From a virus: a DNA stretch of 44,252 bases. Positions within the stretch are counted from its first letter, which is position 1. The number at the start of each line of letters is the position of its first letter. The DNA lies in IMG/VR virus record IMGVR_UViG_3300024289_000813, positions 1-44,252 of that record; one strand, given 5' to 3'. Positions 32,046-40,259 of this stretch are shown piece by piece. The position numbers were made by a program, and so were the translations under genes. The notes under the pieces are model-generated. The model did no database searches, was not told where the DNA came from, and saw only the letters and a list, made by a program, of their open reading frames with translations.

Positions 32046-32933
32046 ATGCGTATTACAGAACTTAACAAACCATTAACTGCCAAGGCGTTAAACGAAAGCG
32101 TAGCCCAGCAATTTGGACAGAAAATTGATTTAGAGAGTTTCACTCTTGAACAGTTAGAAGATGCACGTAACAAGTTACGTACAAAGATTAGTCAGTTTGA
32201 AGCCAGCGAGAGCTACAATGCTGTCTACGAAGACGAAACATATTCTAAGAACAAACTGTTCCTAGATGTGTTAAATCGTGCTATCGAAGAGCGTAGCAAC
32301 GAAATGACTACTGACAGCGGCTATACTGAAATGGAAAGCATGGTATTAGAAAAAGTAGAGCAAGGTGTTATCGCATTTGAAGATCTTCCAGAAGAATTAC
32401 AGAATAAAGTTAATAAGAACAAAGCCGTAGTACAAGTAGAATCTGTACTACGTGAAGGCGAAGAAGAAAAGGCCGAGTTAATCATGGCCGCTCGTGACAT
32501 GGTTGACCGCGTTACAGGCTGGATGGAAGACACAGCAAATATGCAGGCCGAATCAATGTTAGAATTAATTGACTCTATAAGAGACGAAATGGGCAGTGAT
32601 ACATCAATGGAGTTCGAGGGAGTTGTTAAACCAGCCCTTGCAACTATCTACACAGCATTAGAAAGTTCACGTCAGCAACTAACACAAGCAGTTGCTATCT
32701 TAACAGGCGAAGGTGAAGGAGCCGCTCCAACAATGGGCGCAGAGCCAGCACCAGAAGCAGGCGCAGAAGAACCAGAAGCAGGTGCTGAATCAGGCACAGT
32801 AGTTGGCGGTGAAGAAGAAGCAGGAGCGGCTGCTCCAGCGGCAGGTGGCGAAGAGCCCGCAGGTCGTGCTACTCGTGAATCAATCGAGTTTAGCCGTAAA
32901 CTAGCAAGTTTACTAGCACCAAAAAAAAAGTAA
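32046..32933 (+). CDS. Prohead-core-like protein (frameshift zero-frame product)
   Basis: 295 residues. It starts MRITELNKPLTAKALNE then S, a T4-like propeptide with an L-x-E site, and goes on with helical coiled-coil text (LEQLEDARNKLRTKISQFE, then YNAVYEDETYSKNKLFLDVL). Residues about 225-275 are an acidic Ala/Glu/Gly/Pro-rich linker, followed by a basic end (SRKLASLLAPKKK). Such proteins are scaffold or core components of T4-type proheads. The gene ends at a slippery A-run, so part of the product may carry a 110-residue extension (see 32930-33262). Confidence 0.65.
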   Translation: MRITELNKPLTAKALNESVAQQFGQKIDLESFTLEQLEDARNKLRTKISQFEASESYNAVYEDETYSKNKLFLDVLNRAIEERSNEMTTDSGYTEMESMVLEKVEQGVIAFEDLPEELQNKVNKNKAVVQVESVLREGEEEKAELIMAARDMVDRVTGWMEDTANMQAESMLELIDSIRDEMGSDTSMEFEGVVKPALATIYTALESSRQQLTQAVAILTGEGEGAAPTMGAEPAPEAGAEEPEAGAESGTVVGGEEEAGAAAPAAGGEEPAGRATRESIEFSRKLASLLAPKKK

Positions 32934-32982
32934 TTGAGGCAACCGATCCAAACCTAATCCTAATTCTTAGGAGTTTGATCGG
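32924..32982 (+). promoter_or_regulatory. Putative -1 programmed frameshift signal
   Basis: The heptamer A AAA AAG (32924-32930) is in the correct frame, ends one base before the TAA stop, and is followed 12 bases later by a stem-loop. The outer stem is CCGATC-(C)-AAAC (32943-32953) with GTTTGATCGG (32973-32982). The inner stem is TCCTAA with TTAGGA around TTC. The spacer is longer than the usual 5-9 bases. Confidence 0.6.
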
Positions 32983-33262
32983 TAAAGCCGATAGCAAAAA
33001 CATTCCAGGCAATTTTAGATGGGACGAAATTAATCGTTTCATGACAAACATTGGCCAAGAAGAATTCGACTACGACACATTTAAATTAACCTTCGATGCA
33101 GATCCTAATCTACAAAAATTAGTAGCACGATTTGATCAAAACGGCATTGAACTAAAGACTAAAAATCAAACACCACCACAAGGTCCAGTAGACGGCGACA
33201 CAGGCAGTGACGCTGTTGCACAAATGGCAAAACACGCAACAAATACAGCAATGGCCTCTTGA
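32930..33262 (+). CDS. -1 frame extension of the prohead-core-like protein
   Basis: 110 residues read from the slippery site in the -1 frame: VIEATDPNLILILRSLIGKAD, then GNFRWDEINRFMTNIGQEEF. No ATG occurs before residue 37 of this reading. A TTG at 32975 has TTAGGAG only one base away, too close for normal initiation, so frameshifting is the better explanation. Fusion gives 405 residues in total. The alternative is a stand-alone 95-residue protein from TTG 32975. The C-terminal part is polar and probably disordered. Confidence 0.6.
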   Translation, partial: VIEATDPNLILILRSLIGKADSKNIPGNFRWDEINRFMTNIGQEEFDYDTFKLTFDADPNLQKLVARFDQNGIELKTKNQTPPQGPVDGDTGSDAVAQMAKHATNTAMAS

Positions 33263-33287
33263 CAGGCTGTAAACATAATGTTATAAT
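33259..33287 (+). promoter_or_regulatory. Consensus sigma-70 promoter (TTGACA-N17-TATAAT)
   Basis: Both hexamers match the consensus perfectly with a 17-base gap. The -10 ends six bases before ATG 33294, so the transcript would start at or next to the start codon and be leaderless. It overlaps the stop of the upstream ORF. Confidence 0.75.
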
Positions 33288-33293
33288 TGCGTC

Positions 33294-33986
33294 ATGACTA
33301 CGACATTATTACAGCCAAAATATACCTACACTAAACTTAATAGAGATGAATCCACTGGCAAGCGTTTATATGCTTGCCCAGATGGGTTTAAAGTTCCCAG
33401 TGTAACAACAATCCTAGATAAAACTAAACCAGCAGAAGCCCGTGAAGCACTGGCTAATTGGAAAAAGGCTGTTGGCGAACAAAAAGCACAACAGATTACC
33501 ACCGAAGCCGCCAGTCGCGGAACTAGGATGCACACATACCTAGAAAACTACATTAAAGGTGAGCCACTAAAAGAAAGTGTGAGTAACCCTTATGCACAAC
33601 AAAGCCTGGACATGGCTAAGATTGTTATTGCACAAGGATTCCCTAAAATTAAGGAAGTATGGGGCAGTGAAGTTCCTTTGTATTTCCCAGAATTATATGC
33701 AGGAACCACAGACTGTGTAGGCATACACGAAGGCGACGAAAGTATCCTAGACTTTAAGCAGACTAACAAACCCAAGAAACTTGAGTGGATCGAGGATTAC
33801 TTTTTACAGTTAACAGCCTACGCTCTAGCACACAACGAAATACACGGCACTAATATACGCAAGGGTGTTATTTTAATGTGTAGCAAAGACTACGAATATC
33901 AAGAGTTTATATTAGAACCTTCAGATTTTGACTACTGGACAAATCGCTGGTGTGACAGGGTGGCACAATATTATAGACTACCCTAA
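33294..33986 (+). CDS. PD-(D/E)XK nuclease (MGME1/RecB-like exonuclease)
   Basis: 230 residues. The nuclease core is visible as GTRMHTYLENY (a helix with the early acid), YAGTTDCVG (metal-binding Asp) and ILDFKQTNK (the D-x-K motif), with Q-L-T-A-Y after it, as in RecB-type and MGME1-like exonucleases. It would process DNA ends in recombination, repair or host DNA breakdown. It starts under a consensus sigma-70 promoter, in keeping with an early gene placed among late genes. Confidence 0.82.
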   Translation: MTTTLLQPKYTYTKLNRDESTGKRLYACPDGFKVPSVTTILDKTKPAEAREALANWKKAVGEQKAQQITTEAASRGTRMHTYLENYIKGEPLKESVSNPYAQQSLDMAKIVIAQGFPKIKEVWGSEVPLYFPELYAGTTDCVGIHEGDESILDFKQTNKPKKLEWIEDYFLQLTAYALAHNEIHGTNIRKGVILMCSKDYEYQEFILEPSDFDYWTNRWCDRVAQYYRLP

Positions 33987-33991
33987 ACACA

Positions 33992-33997
33992 TAAATA
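33992..33997 (+). promoter_or_regulatory. Late-promoter-like element (CATAAATA)
   Basis: TAAATA 22 bases upstream of ATG 34020, with ACGGAG in between as ribosome binding site. Confidence 0.45.
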
Positions 33998-34019
33998 CAG
34001 TCATAACGGAGTGTAGATT

Positions 34020-35648
34020 ATGGCTGTAGTGCAAATATCAAAAATTCAGCATCGAAGAGGACGTAAAAATTCAGGTACTAGTTTACCGCAGTTAGCCAGC
34101 GGAGAAATTGGTTGGGCAATTGACACGCAAGAATTGTTCATAGGTAATGGTAGTGTTAGTGAAGGTGCTCCGTATGTGGGCAACACTAAAATTATTACAG
34201 AACACGACAACATTCTTGACCTAGCATTACAATATCAGTACAAGAGAAATGATGCCACAATCCAAACAGGTCCAAGCGCCGCGCAACCGATACAACGTAC
34301 TGTTCAAGAACGTCTTGATGATGTAGTTTCTGTTAGAGCATTTGGTGCTGTGGGAAATGGTACTACAGACGATACATTAGCCATTCAACGTGCTATTGAT
34401 CAATTATATCTAAACGATGCTACCAAAGGATCTACAGCCAGCAGAATTAAATTAGTGTTTGAAGCAGGTATCTATAAAATTACTTCTCCACTACGTATTC
34501 CTCCTTATGCAAACTTACAAGGTGCTGGCAAAGATAAAACAGTGATTCGCCAGACAGGTGCATTTGCAGTAGCATATACAGTTGGTAGCGACAGTACTCC
34601 AGGTGTCTATACAGACACATCTACTATGACCAGTTTAAATCAACCACAGTTAATAGGCATGTCCGACATGACCTTAGAAAATACTGTGGCAAATAAGCCT
34701 GGCTTAGAATTAATAGCCGCTAAAAATTCTACATTTAGTAATCTAAAGATTAAAGGTGTATGGGCATACCCAAGTACAGCCTTAAATGCAGACAGCGTTG
34801 GATTAAGATTAGTGGCAAAATCAGCCAGCGTATCTTGTACTGGTAATTTGTTTGACAATGTTGACATTACAAACTTTGCTTATGGTATCGACAGTACATA
34901 CGACATCGAATCTAATCATTTTACCAACAGTACATTCTATGAACTACGTAGAGGAATTAGATTTGGCCACAACGTAGATTCATTAGCCAGTGGACGTCAG
35001 TATGGTCCGCACGAAAACAAAGTTACACATTCACGTTTTTCTAGAATTACAGAAACTGGATACGAAATTATTGCAGGTACAGGCAACGTATCTGAAAGCA
35101 ATACCTATGTACAAGTTGGTAATGACGGCGGTACTGAAGAAACTGCAACCTATGAAGTAGTTAATTTTGTTTCAGGCGGTAACGTTTCTACTAACGATTA
35201 CTTTGAAAGAAGTATCGAATTAACTTCTAATCCAACATACTTGAATTCTATTCCTTATATTCCAGAAGTAAAAGGCATAGTAAAATCGGAACACAAATAC
35301 AACAACGAAATTTATATCGACTCGGGTGCAACTGGTAGTCCGTTTATTAAACTGCCTGCTAATACCAGCACTTCTCACATCATTCATTATTTCTATACAA
35401 GCCCTGCACAGGCCGTTACAAGACAAGGAACTATTTTTGTTAATGTAGATAGAGAAAATGATCTAGTACACCTTACAGACGACTGTAGTACCATTGGTAA
35501 TTCTTCAAACATTGAAGACCTAAGTTTTTCAGCAACTTTAGAAAACGCAGGAACATTTACCAATGATCCAACTGTGTTTGTTAGATATACAAATACAGCA
35601 GTCTCTGAGGATGGTTATATTAACTATTGGTACGAAACAATTAGTTAA
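34020..35648 (+). CDS. Tailspike with pectate-lyase-type beta-helix
   Basis: 542 residues. Residues 1-60 (VQISKIQHRRGRKNSGTSLP, then ASGEIGWAIDTQELFIG) form the attachment module seen at the start of many phage fibres. At about 100-140, VSVRAFGAVGNGTTDDTLAI and AIDQL are the hallmark of the pectate lyase 3 / glycan depolymerase beta-helix family. Repeated NxxF-type turns follow (SNLKIKGVW, FDNVDITNF, HFTNSTFYEL). The C-terminal 150 residues look like a separate beta domain. It could cleave or bind a host surface polysaccharide. Confidence 0.85.
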   Translation: MAVVQISKIQHRRGRKNSGTSLPQLASGEIGWAIDTQELFIGNGSVSEGAPYVGNTKIITEHDNILDLALQYQYKRNDATIQTGPSAAQPIQRTVQERLDDVVSVRAFGAVGNGTTDDTLAIQRAIDQLYLNDATKGSTASRIKLVFEAGIYKITSPLRIPPYANLQGAGKDKTVIRQTGAFAVAYTVGSDSTPGVYTDTSTMTSLNQPQLIGMSDMTLENTVANKPGLELIAAKNSTFSNLKIKGVWAYPSTALNADSVGLRLVAKSASVSCTGNLFDNVDITNFAYGIDSTYDIESNHFTNSTFYELRRGIRFGHNVDSLASGRQYGPHENKVTHSRFSRITETGYEIIAGTGNVSESNTYVQVGNDGGTEETATYEVVNFVSGGNVSTNDYFERSIELTSNPTYLNSIPYIPEVKGIVKSEHKYNNEIYIDSGATGSPFIKLPANTSTSHIIHYFYTSPAQAVTRQGTIFVNVDRENDLVHLTDDCSTIGNSSNIEDLSFSATLENAGTFTNDPTVFVRYTNTAVSEDGYINYWYETIS

Positions 35649-35651
35649 TAC

Positions 35652-36077
35652 ATGGTTCTCAAACGATTCGAAGATCGCCTAGCCGCCTGGAGAGGTCTCA
35701 GAGACCAATTAACCTCTGACACTGATCCAATTCAAACAGCCATAGACTTTTGGAACACAATTCCAAAATCTGTGCGTAACATCGATCCTTATGACCAAAC
35801 AACATGGCCAGATCCATGGGAGATGATTGAGGAGAATGTCTATTGCGAGTACACCGCAACACTGGCAATTGGATATACATTAATGCTAACTGAAAAATTT
35901 AAAGATTGGCATTATGAGATTCAAGTTGGCCTTGACAAAGAACAGTCCAAGTTATATTATATGTTAATTGCGGGCGACCGTGTAATAGGACTAGACCAAG
36001 AAAAAAGTGTGCATATTAAAGACATTCCAAAGAACATACATATAGAAAAAACTCATGTATTGTCCGAACAGTTTTGA
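35652..36077 (+). CDS. Phage protein of unknown function, tailspike neighbour
   Basis: 141 residues, acidic, rich in Trp and Tyr, no signal peptide or membrane segment. DFWNTIPKSVRNIDPYDQTTWPDPWEMI stands out as a likely compact fold, followed by beta-rich text (WHYEIQVGL, LYYMLIAGD). It begins three bases after the tailspike stop, so it may be co-expressed with it as an assembly factor or baseplate partner. The family was not recognised. Confidence 0.65.
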   Translation: MVLKRFEDRLAAWRGLRDQLTSDTDPIQTAIDFWNTIPKSVRNIDPYDQTTWPDPWEMIEENVYCEYTATLAIGYTLMLTEKFKDWHYEIQVGLDKEQSKLYYMLIAGDRVIGLDQEKSVHIKDIPKNIHIEKTHVLSEQF

Positions 36078-36084
36078 ACAGTAC

Positions 36085-36090
36085 TAAATA
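36085..36090 (+). promoter_or_regulatory. Late-promoter-like element upstream of nrdA
   Basis: TAAATA 24 bases before ATG 36115. Ribonucleotide reductase is normally made before the late phase, so either the element is used earlier here or the match is chance. Confidence 0.35.
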
Positions 36091-36114
36091 TCATACTTTG
36101 CAATCGAGGCGTAA

Positions 36115-38442
36115 ATGACAAATATAACAGTAATAAAAAGAAACGGTAACAGAGAGAAATTAACGATTGAAAAGTGGCAGGCACAGGTAGCGAAAGTATG
36201 TGCTGGTATTGCAGACGTAAGTCAGTCGATGATTGAAATTAAAGCACAGCCTCATTTCTATGATGGCATTACTACTCAAGAAATCGATGAAATTACACTA
36301 CGAGCGATTGTAGATTTAATTGACGTTGAACATAATCCAGATGTAGGTCATGTAAATTATCAATATGTAGCAGGCAAGCAACGCTTGAGTATGCTACGTA
36401 AGGATGTATATGGCGAATACGAGCCTCCTCGCCTCTACGAGATCGTAAAGAAAAATATTGAAGTCGGACTATACACACCAGAACTAATGAATTGGTATAG
36501 CGAAGATGATTGGAATAGAATGGATGATATGTTAGACCATTCTAAAGATGAAGAGTATAGTTATGCGGCTATTGAGCAGTTAATAGAGAAGTATTTGGTA
36601 CGCAATCGTGCGACAAAGGAAATTTATGAAACTCCACAGGTTAGATATATGGTGGCCGCGGCTACAGTCTTCCATAAGGAAGAACCGAATAGTGCAAGAA
36701 TGCGTTACATTAAAGAATACTATGCGGCAGCATCCGATGGTTTGTTTACTCTTGCTACACCTGTGTTGGCAGGGCTTGGCACTCCAACTAAGCAGTTTTC
36801 TAGTTGTGTTCTTATCCGCAGTGACGACGATCTGGATAGCATATTTGCTTCTGGAGAGATGATGGCTAAGTACGCCAGTAAGAGAGCGGGGATTGGATTG
36901 GAAATCGGTCGACTACGCCCATTGGGCTCCCCGATCCGTGGTGGAGAAATCATGCACACTGGCATGATCCCCTTCTTGAAGAAGTGGTTCGGTGATTTAA
37001 GGAGTTGCAGTCAAGGAGGCATTCGTAATGCAAGTGCTACTGTGTTTTATCCTATTTGGCATCATCAGTTCGATGATCTTATTGTTCTCAAGAATAATCA
37101 AGGAACTGAGGAGACAAGAGTCCGCCACATGGACTACGGAGTCGTCCTCTCAGCGTTCTTTTGGCGCCGATTCAAGAACAAAGAAAACATAACATTCTTT
37201 GATCCTAATGAAGTACCAGATTTGTACGAAGCATTTTATCAGGATACTAAACTATTTGAAGAATTATATGTCAAATATGAAAAGCAAAAAGATCTTCGCA
37301 AGAAAGTAATTTCAGCAGAAGAAGTTTTTAAAGGCGGTATTCTAAAAGAACGTACAGACACAGGACGTATCTATCTTGTGTTTGTAGACAACGTAATGAA
37401 CCAAGGTCCATTTGATCCTGAGTATCATACAATCTATCAAAGTAATTTGTGCTGTGAAATACTATTACCTACTAAGCCATTTAAGCGTCTCGATGACGAT
37501 GCTGGTCGTATCGCTCTCTGTACTCTGGGCTCCATTAATTGGGGAGCATTCCGCAATCCTGAGGATATGCGTAGAGCTTGCCGCATCCTTCAGCGTAGTC
37601 TATGCAACATACTGGACTACCAAGACTTCCTAAGTATTCAAAGTAAACTAAGCAACGACGAAATCCAACCATTGGGTATTGGCGTTACTAACTTAGCATA
37701 CTGGCACGCCAAGCGTGGACTCAAGTATGGCGAAAAAGATGCACTACAAGATGTCAAGACATGGATGGAGCATCAAGCCTACTACCTAACAGAAGCCACA
37801 GTTGAATTGGCCAAAGAACGTGGACCTTGTCTGCATAGCGCACATACACGATACGGTCAGGGAGAGTTTCCTTGGGAGTTACGTGCTAAAGGTGTTAATG
37901 AACTAGCAGACTTTACTCCGGAACTTGATTGGGAAACTTTGCGTGGCGAGATGTTAGAACACGGAGTTAGAAATGCTACACTTATGGCCATTGCCCCTGT
38001 TGAAAGTTCTAGTGTTGTCATTAACAGCACTAATGGCATTGAAATGCCTATGTCGCTTATTTCAGTTAAGGAAAGCAAAGCAGGTTCCTTTGTACAAGTT
38101 GTCCCCGAGTATCATAAACTCAAGAACAAATATCAAATGATGTGGGAACAGAAAGACTGCGATGGTTACTTAAAGACTGCGGCTGTACTTGCGGCCTATG
38201 TTGACCAGTCAATTAGTACAAACACATTCTACAATCCAGCACACTTTGCGGATCGTAAAGTGCCAACTACATTGATTGCTAAGAACTTGATGCAGGCACA
38301 CTACTGGGGACTAAAAACTTTCTATTATAGCCTAATCAACAAGGCAGGTAGTAAAGCCAAAGAAGAAGAACTAGTACAAACTGTAGCACAGAATTATGTA
38401 GAAGTAGATTTAGAAGACGATTGTGAGGCATGTAAATTATAA
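36115..38442 (+). CDS. nrdA: Class Ia ribonucleotide reductase large subunit
   Basis: 775 residues, close to E. coli NrdA (761). An ATP-cone-like N-terminus (VIKRNGNREKLTIEKW) is followed by the alpha-subunit core. SSCVLIRSDDDLDSI holds the first redox cysteine, the segment around NLCCEILLPT the radical cysteine region, and the C-terminal end CEACKL gives the mobile cysteine pair. It reduces ribonucleoside diphosphates to deoxy forms with NrdB and glutaredoxin, all in the same operon. It ends with TAATG overlap onto a 57-residue ORF. Confidence 0.95.
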   Translation: MTNITVIKRNGNREKLTIEKWQAQVAKVCAGIADVSQSMIEIKAQPHFYDGITTQEIDEITLRAIVDLIDVEHNPDVGHVNYQYVAGKQRLSMLRKDVYGEYEPPRLYEIVKKNIEVGLYTPELMNWYSEDDWNRMDDMLDHSKDEEYSYAAIEQLIEKYLVRNRATKEIYETPQVRYMVAAATVFHKEEPNSARMRYIKEYYAAASDGLFTLATPVLAGLGTPTKQFSSCVLIRSDDDLDSIFASGEMMAKYASKRAGIGLEIGRLRPLGSPIRGGEIMHTGMIPFLKKWFGDLRSCSQGGIRNASATVFYPIWHHQFDDLIVLKNNQGTEETRVRHMDYGVVLSAFFWRRFKNKENITFFDPNEVPDLYEAFYQDTKLFEELYVKYEKQKDLRKKVISAEEVFKGGILKERTDTGRIYLVFVDNVMNQGPFDPEYHTIYQSNLCCEILLPTKPFKRLDDDAGRIALCTLGSINWGAFRNPEDMRRACRILQRSLCNILDYQDFLSIQSKLSNDEIQPLGIGVTNLAYWHAKRGLKYGEKDALQDVKTWMEHQAYYLTEATVELAKERGPCLHSAHTRYGQGEFPWELRAKGVNELADFTPELDWETLRGEMLEHGVRNATLMAIAPVESSSVVINSTNGIEMPMSLISVKESKAGSFVQVVPEYHKLKNKYQMMWEQKDCDGYLKTAAVLAAYVDQSISTNTFYNPAHFADRKVPTTLIAKNLMQAHYWGLKTFYYSLINKAGSKAKEEELVQTVAQNYVEVDLEDDCEACKL

Positions 38443-38615
38443 TGGACGCTTACGACATACATCAAGAAATATTTAAAGCGTGGCAACAGTTGGCACACAA
38501 GGCCGATGCTACGAATATTAAGAAAAACTTTACTGAAGTTCCTGTGTACGTCGATGGCCGTCCAGTTAAACGTGTAACAATCGTAGACGGACAAATAACA
38601 TTGGAAACAAAATGA
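38442..38615 (+). CDS. 57-residue ORF between nrdA and nrdB
   Basis: It starts at the ATG of the TAATG junction with nrdA and ends with ATGA onto nrdB, so it is coupled to both. It begins MDAYDIHQEIFKAWQQLA and ends YVDGRPVKRVTIVDGQITLE, a beta-hairpin-like end. Codon use looks like that of its neighbours. No family was recognised; it might be a small regulator or partner of the reductase. Confidence 0.7.
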   Translation: MDAYDIHQEIFKAWQQLAHKADATNIKKNFTEVPVYVDGRPVKRVTIVDGQITLETK

Positions 38616-39712
38616 GTAAAGCGCAATACAATTTAAACACAAAGACAGACTATCTTAATCGTAAGATGTTCTTGGACCCACAGGGTCCTGTTACTATTCA
38701 AAGATTTGAGGAAGTAAAGTATCCTAAAATTCAAAATTTCGAAACTACTGCTCGCGGCTTCTTTTGGGTACCTGAAGAAATTAGTTTAACTAAGGACGCA
38801 CAGGACTTTAAAGATGCCAGCGATGCCGTAAAACATATCTTTACATCTAACTTGTTGCGTCAAACAGCGTTAGATAGTTTACAAGGCCGTGGCCCAAGTC
38901 AAATCTTTACTCCGGTCGTAAGTCTGCCAGAACTAGAAGCACTGGTTTACAACTGGACATTCTTTGAAACAAATATTCATAGTCGTAGTTACAGTCATAT
39001 CATCCGTAACATCTATAATGTGCCTAAAGAAGTATTCAATACTATCCACGACACTAAAGAGATTGTAGACATGGCTAGTAGTGTAGGCAAGTATTATGAC
39101 GACCTACACTTAATTAACTGCCGCAAAGAACTAGGCGAAGAAATTTCCGAAGTAGAACACGTCAAGTCAATTTGGTTAGCGTTGAACGCAAGTTATGCCT
39201 TAGAAGCATTCCGCTTTATGGTATCGTTTGCTACAAGTCTAGCAATGGTAGAAAATAAAATCTTTATTGGTAATGGCAACATTATCAGTTTAATTCTACA
39301 AGATGAATTACTACACAAAGGTTGGACTGCCTATTTGATCAATCAAGTAGTCAAAGAAGATCCTCGCTTTGCTCGAATCAAGACAGAGTGTGAAGCAGAA
39401 GTCTTGGCGCTATATATGGATGTAATACGTGAAGAAAAAGCATGGGCCGACTACTTGTTCCAAAAAGGACCAGTGATTGGATTAAACGCTAACATTCTTA
39501 AAGACTTTGTAGATTACACCGCATATAACGCACTCAAGGAGATTGGCATTAAGTACACTAACCCTGCACCTAAGACAACTCCTATTCCTTGGTTTAACAA
39601 GCACAGCGATACTAGTAAAAAACAAACTGCTCTACAAGAGAATGAAAGCACTAACTACGTTATTGGCGTTATGAGCGATGCAATCGATTATGACGCATTA
39701 CCAAATTTATAA
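38612..39712 (+). CDS. nrdB: Class Ia ribonucleotide reductase small subunit
   Basis: 366 residues, like E. coli NrdB (376). The metal ligands and radical Tyr are visible: D88 (LDSLQGR), E119 and H123 (ETNIHSRSY), Y127 as the radical tyrosine, then LEAFRFMVSFA and QDELLH for the last acid, Glu and His. The E-to-H spacing is one residue longer than the EXXH usual for this position. It provides the tyrosyl radical for NrdA. ATGA overlap with the 57-residue ORF upstream. Confidence 0.93.
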   Translation: MSKAQYNLNTKTDYLNRKMFLDPQGPVTIQRFEEVKYPKIQNFETTARGFFWVPEEISLTKDAQDFKDASDAVKHIFTSNLLRQTALDSLQGRGPSQIFTPVVSLPELEALVYNWTFFETNIHSRSYSHIIRNIYNVPKEVFNTIHDTKEIVDMASSVGKYYDDLHLINCRKELGEEISEVEHVKSIWLALNASYALEAFRFMVSFATSLAMVENKIFIGNGNIISLILQDELLHKGWTAYLINQVVKEDPRFARIKTECEAEVLALYMDVIREEKAWADYLFQKGPVIGLNANILKDFVDYTAYNALKEIGIKYTNPAPKTTPIPWFNKHSDTSKKQTALQENESTNYVIGVMSDAIDYDALPNL

Positions 39713-39721
39713 GAGAGAAGT

Positions 39722-39964
39722 ATGATTACAGTATATTCAAAACAAAACTGTCCGTTTTGTGACAGAGCAAAAGCATTGTTAGAAAGCAAAGGTATTCCAT
39801 TTAAAACAATTATGATGGAAGATGAACCAGATGCACGTGAGTTCCTTATGGATCAAGGCTTGCGTAGTGTTCCACAAATTTTTAAGGATGGCGTTCTCCT
39901 TCCTGGTGGCTATCAGGGCCTAGCAGGTAAAGACGAAGCATTTTTTGAAACATTAAAGGGATAA
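39722..39964 (+). CDS. Glutaredoxin
   Basis: 80 residues. Active-site C10-P-F-C13 in a short thioredoxin fold; SVPQIF near residue 50 is the cis-Pro region and GGYQGL near 67 the glutathione-binding end. It would recycle the C-terminal cysteines of NrdA. It starts nine bases after nrdB with GAGAAG before the ATG and is followed by a one-base gap to the next gene. Often called NrdC in T4-type phages. Confidence 0.9.
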   Translation: MITVYSKQNCPFCDRAKALLESKGIPFKTIMMEDEPDAREFLMDQGLRSVPQIFKDGVLLPGGYQGLAGKDEAFFETLKG

Positions 39965-39965
39965 T

Positions 39966-40259
39966 ATGTTAATTGACAAAGGCGTATCAGTAGGCGAAGT
40001 AATTACACTTAAACTAACTTCAGGAGAAGAATTAGTAGCCAAACTTACAGAGGAAACAGCAACTTACTATAAGTTGAGTAAGCCAATGGTTATTGGTATG
40101 GGTGCAAAAGGACCAGGACTTATGCCGTATTTGTTTACAGTAAGTCCCGACAAAGAAGTTAAACTACTTAAGACTACTGTAACTGTAGCAGAAGCAACAG
40201 ACAAACAGTTTGCAGATCAGTTCATTCAAACAACAACTGGGATCACGTTAGCGTCTTAA
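39966..40259 (+). CDS. Sm-like (LSm) fold phage protein
   Basis: 97 residues. VGEVITLKLTSGEELVAKLTEE resembles the Sm1 motif of Sm/Hfq-type proteins: a hydrophobic strand, then G-x-x-x, then a second strand. The rest (LLKTTVTVAEATDKQF) has the pattern of a small beta barrel with a helical tail. If correct it may bind RNA. It is the last gene of the nrd operon, with the stop adjacent to the end of the convergent minus-strand gene at 40260. Confidence 0.55.
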   Translation: MLIDKGVSVGEVITLKLTSGEELVAKLTEETATYYKLSKPMVIGMGAKGPGLMPYLFTVSPDKEVKLLKTTVTVAEATDKQFADQFIQTTTGITLAS

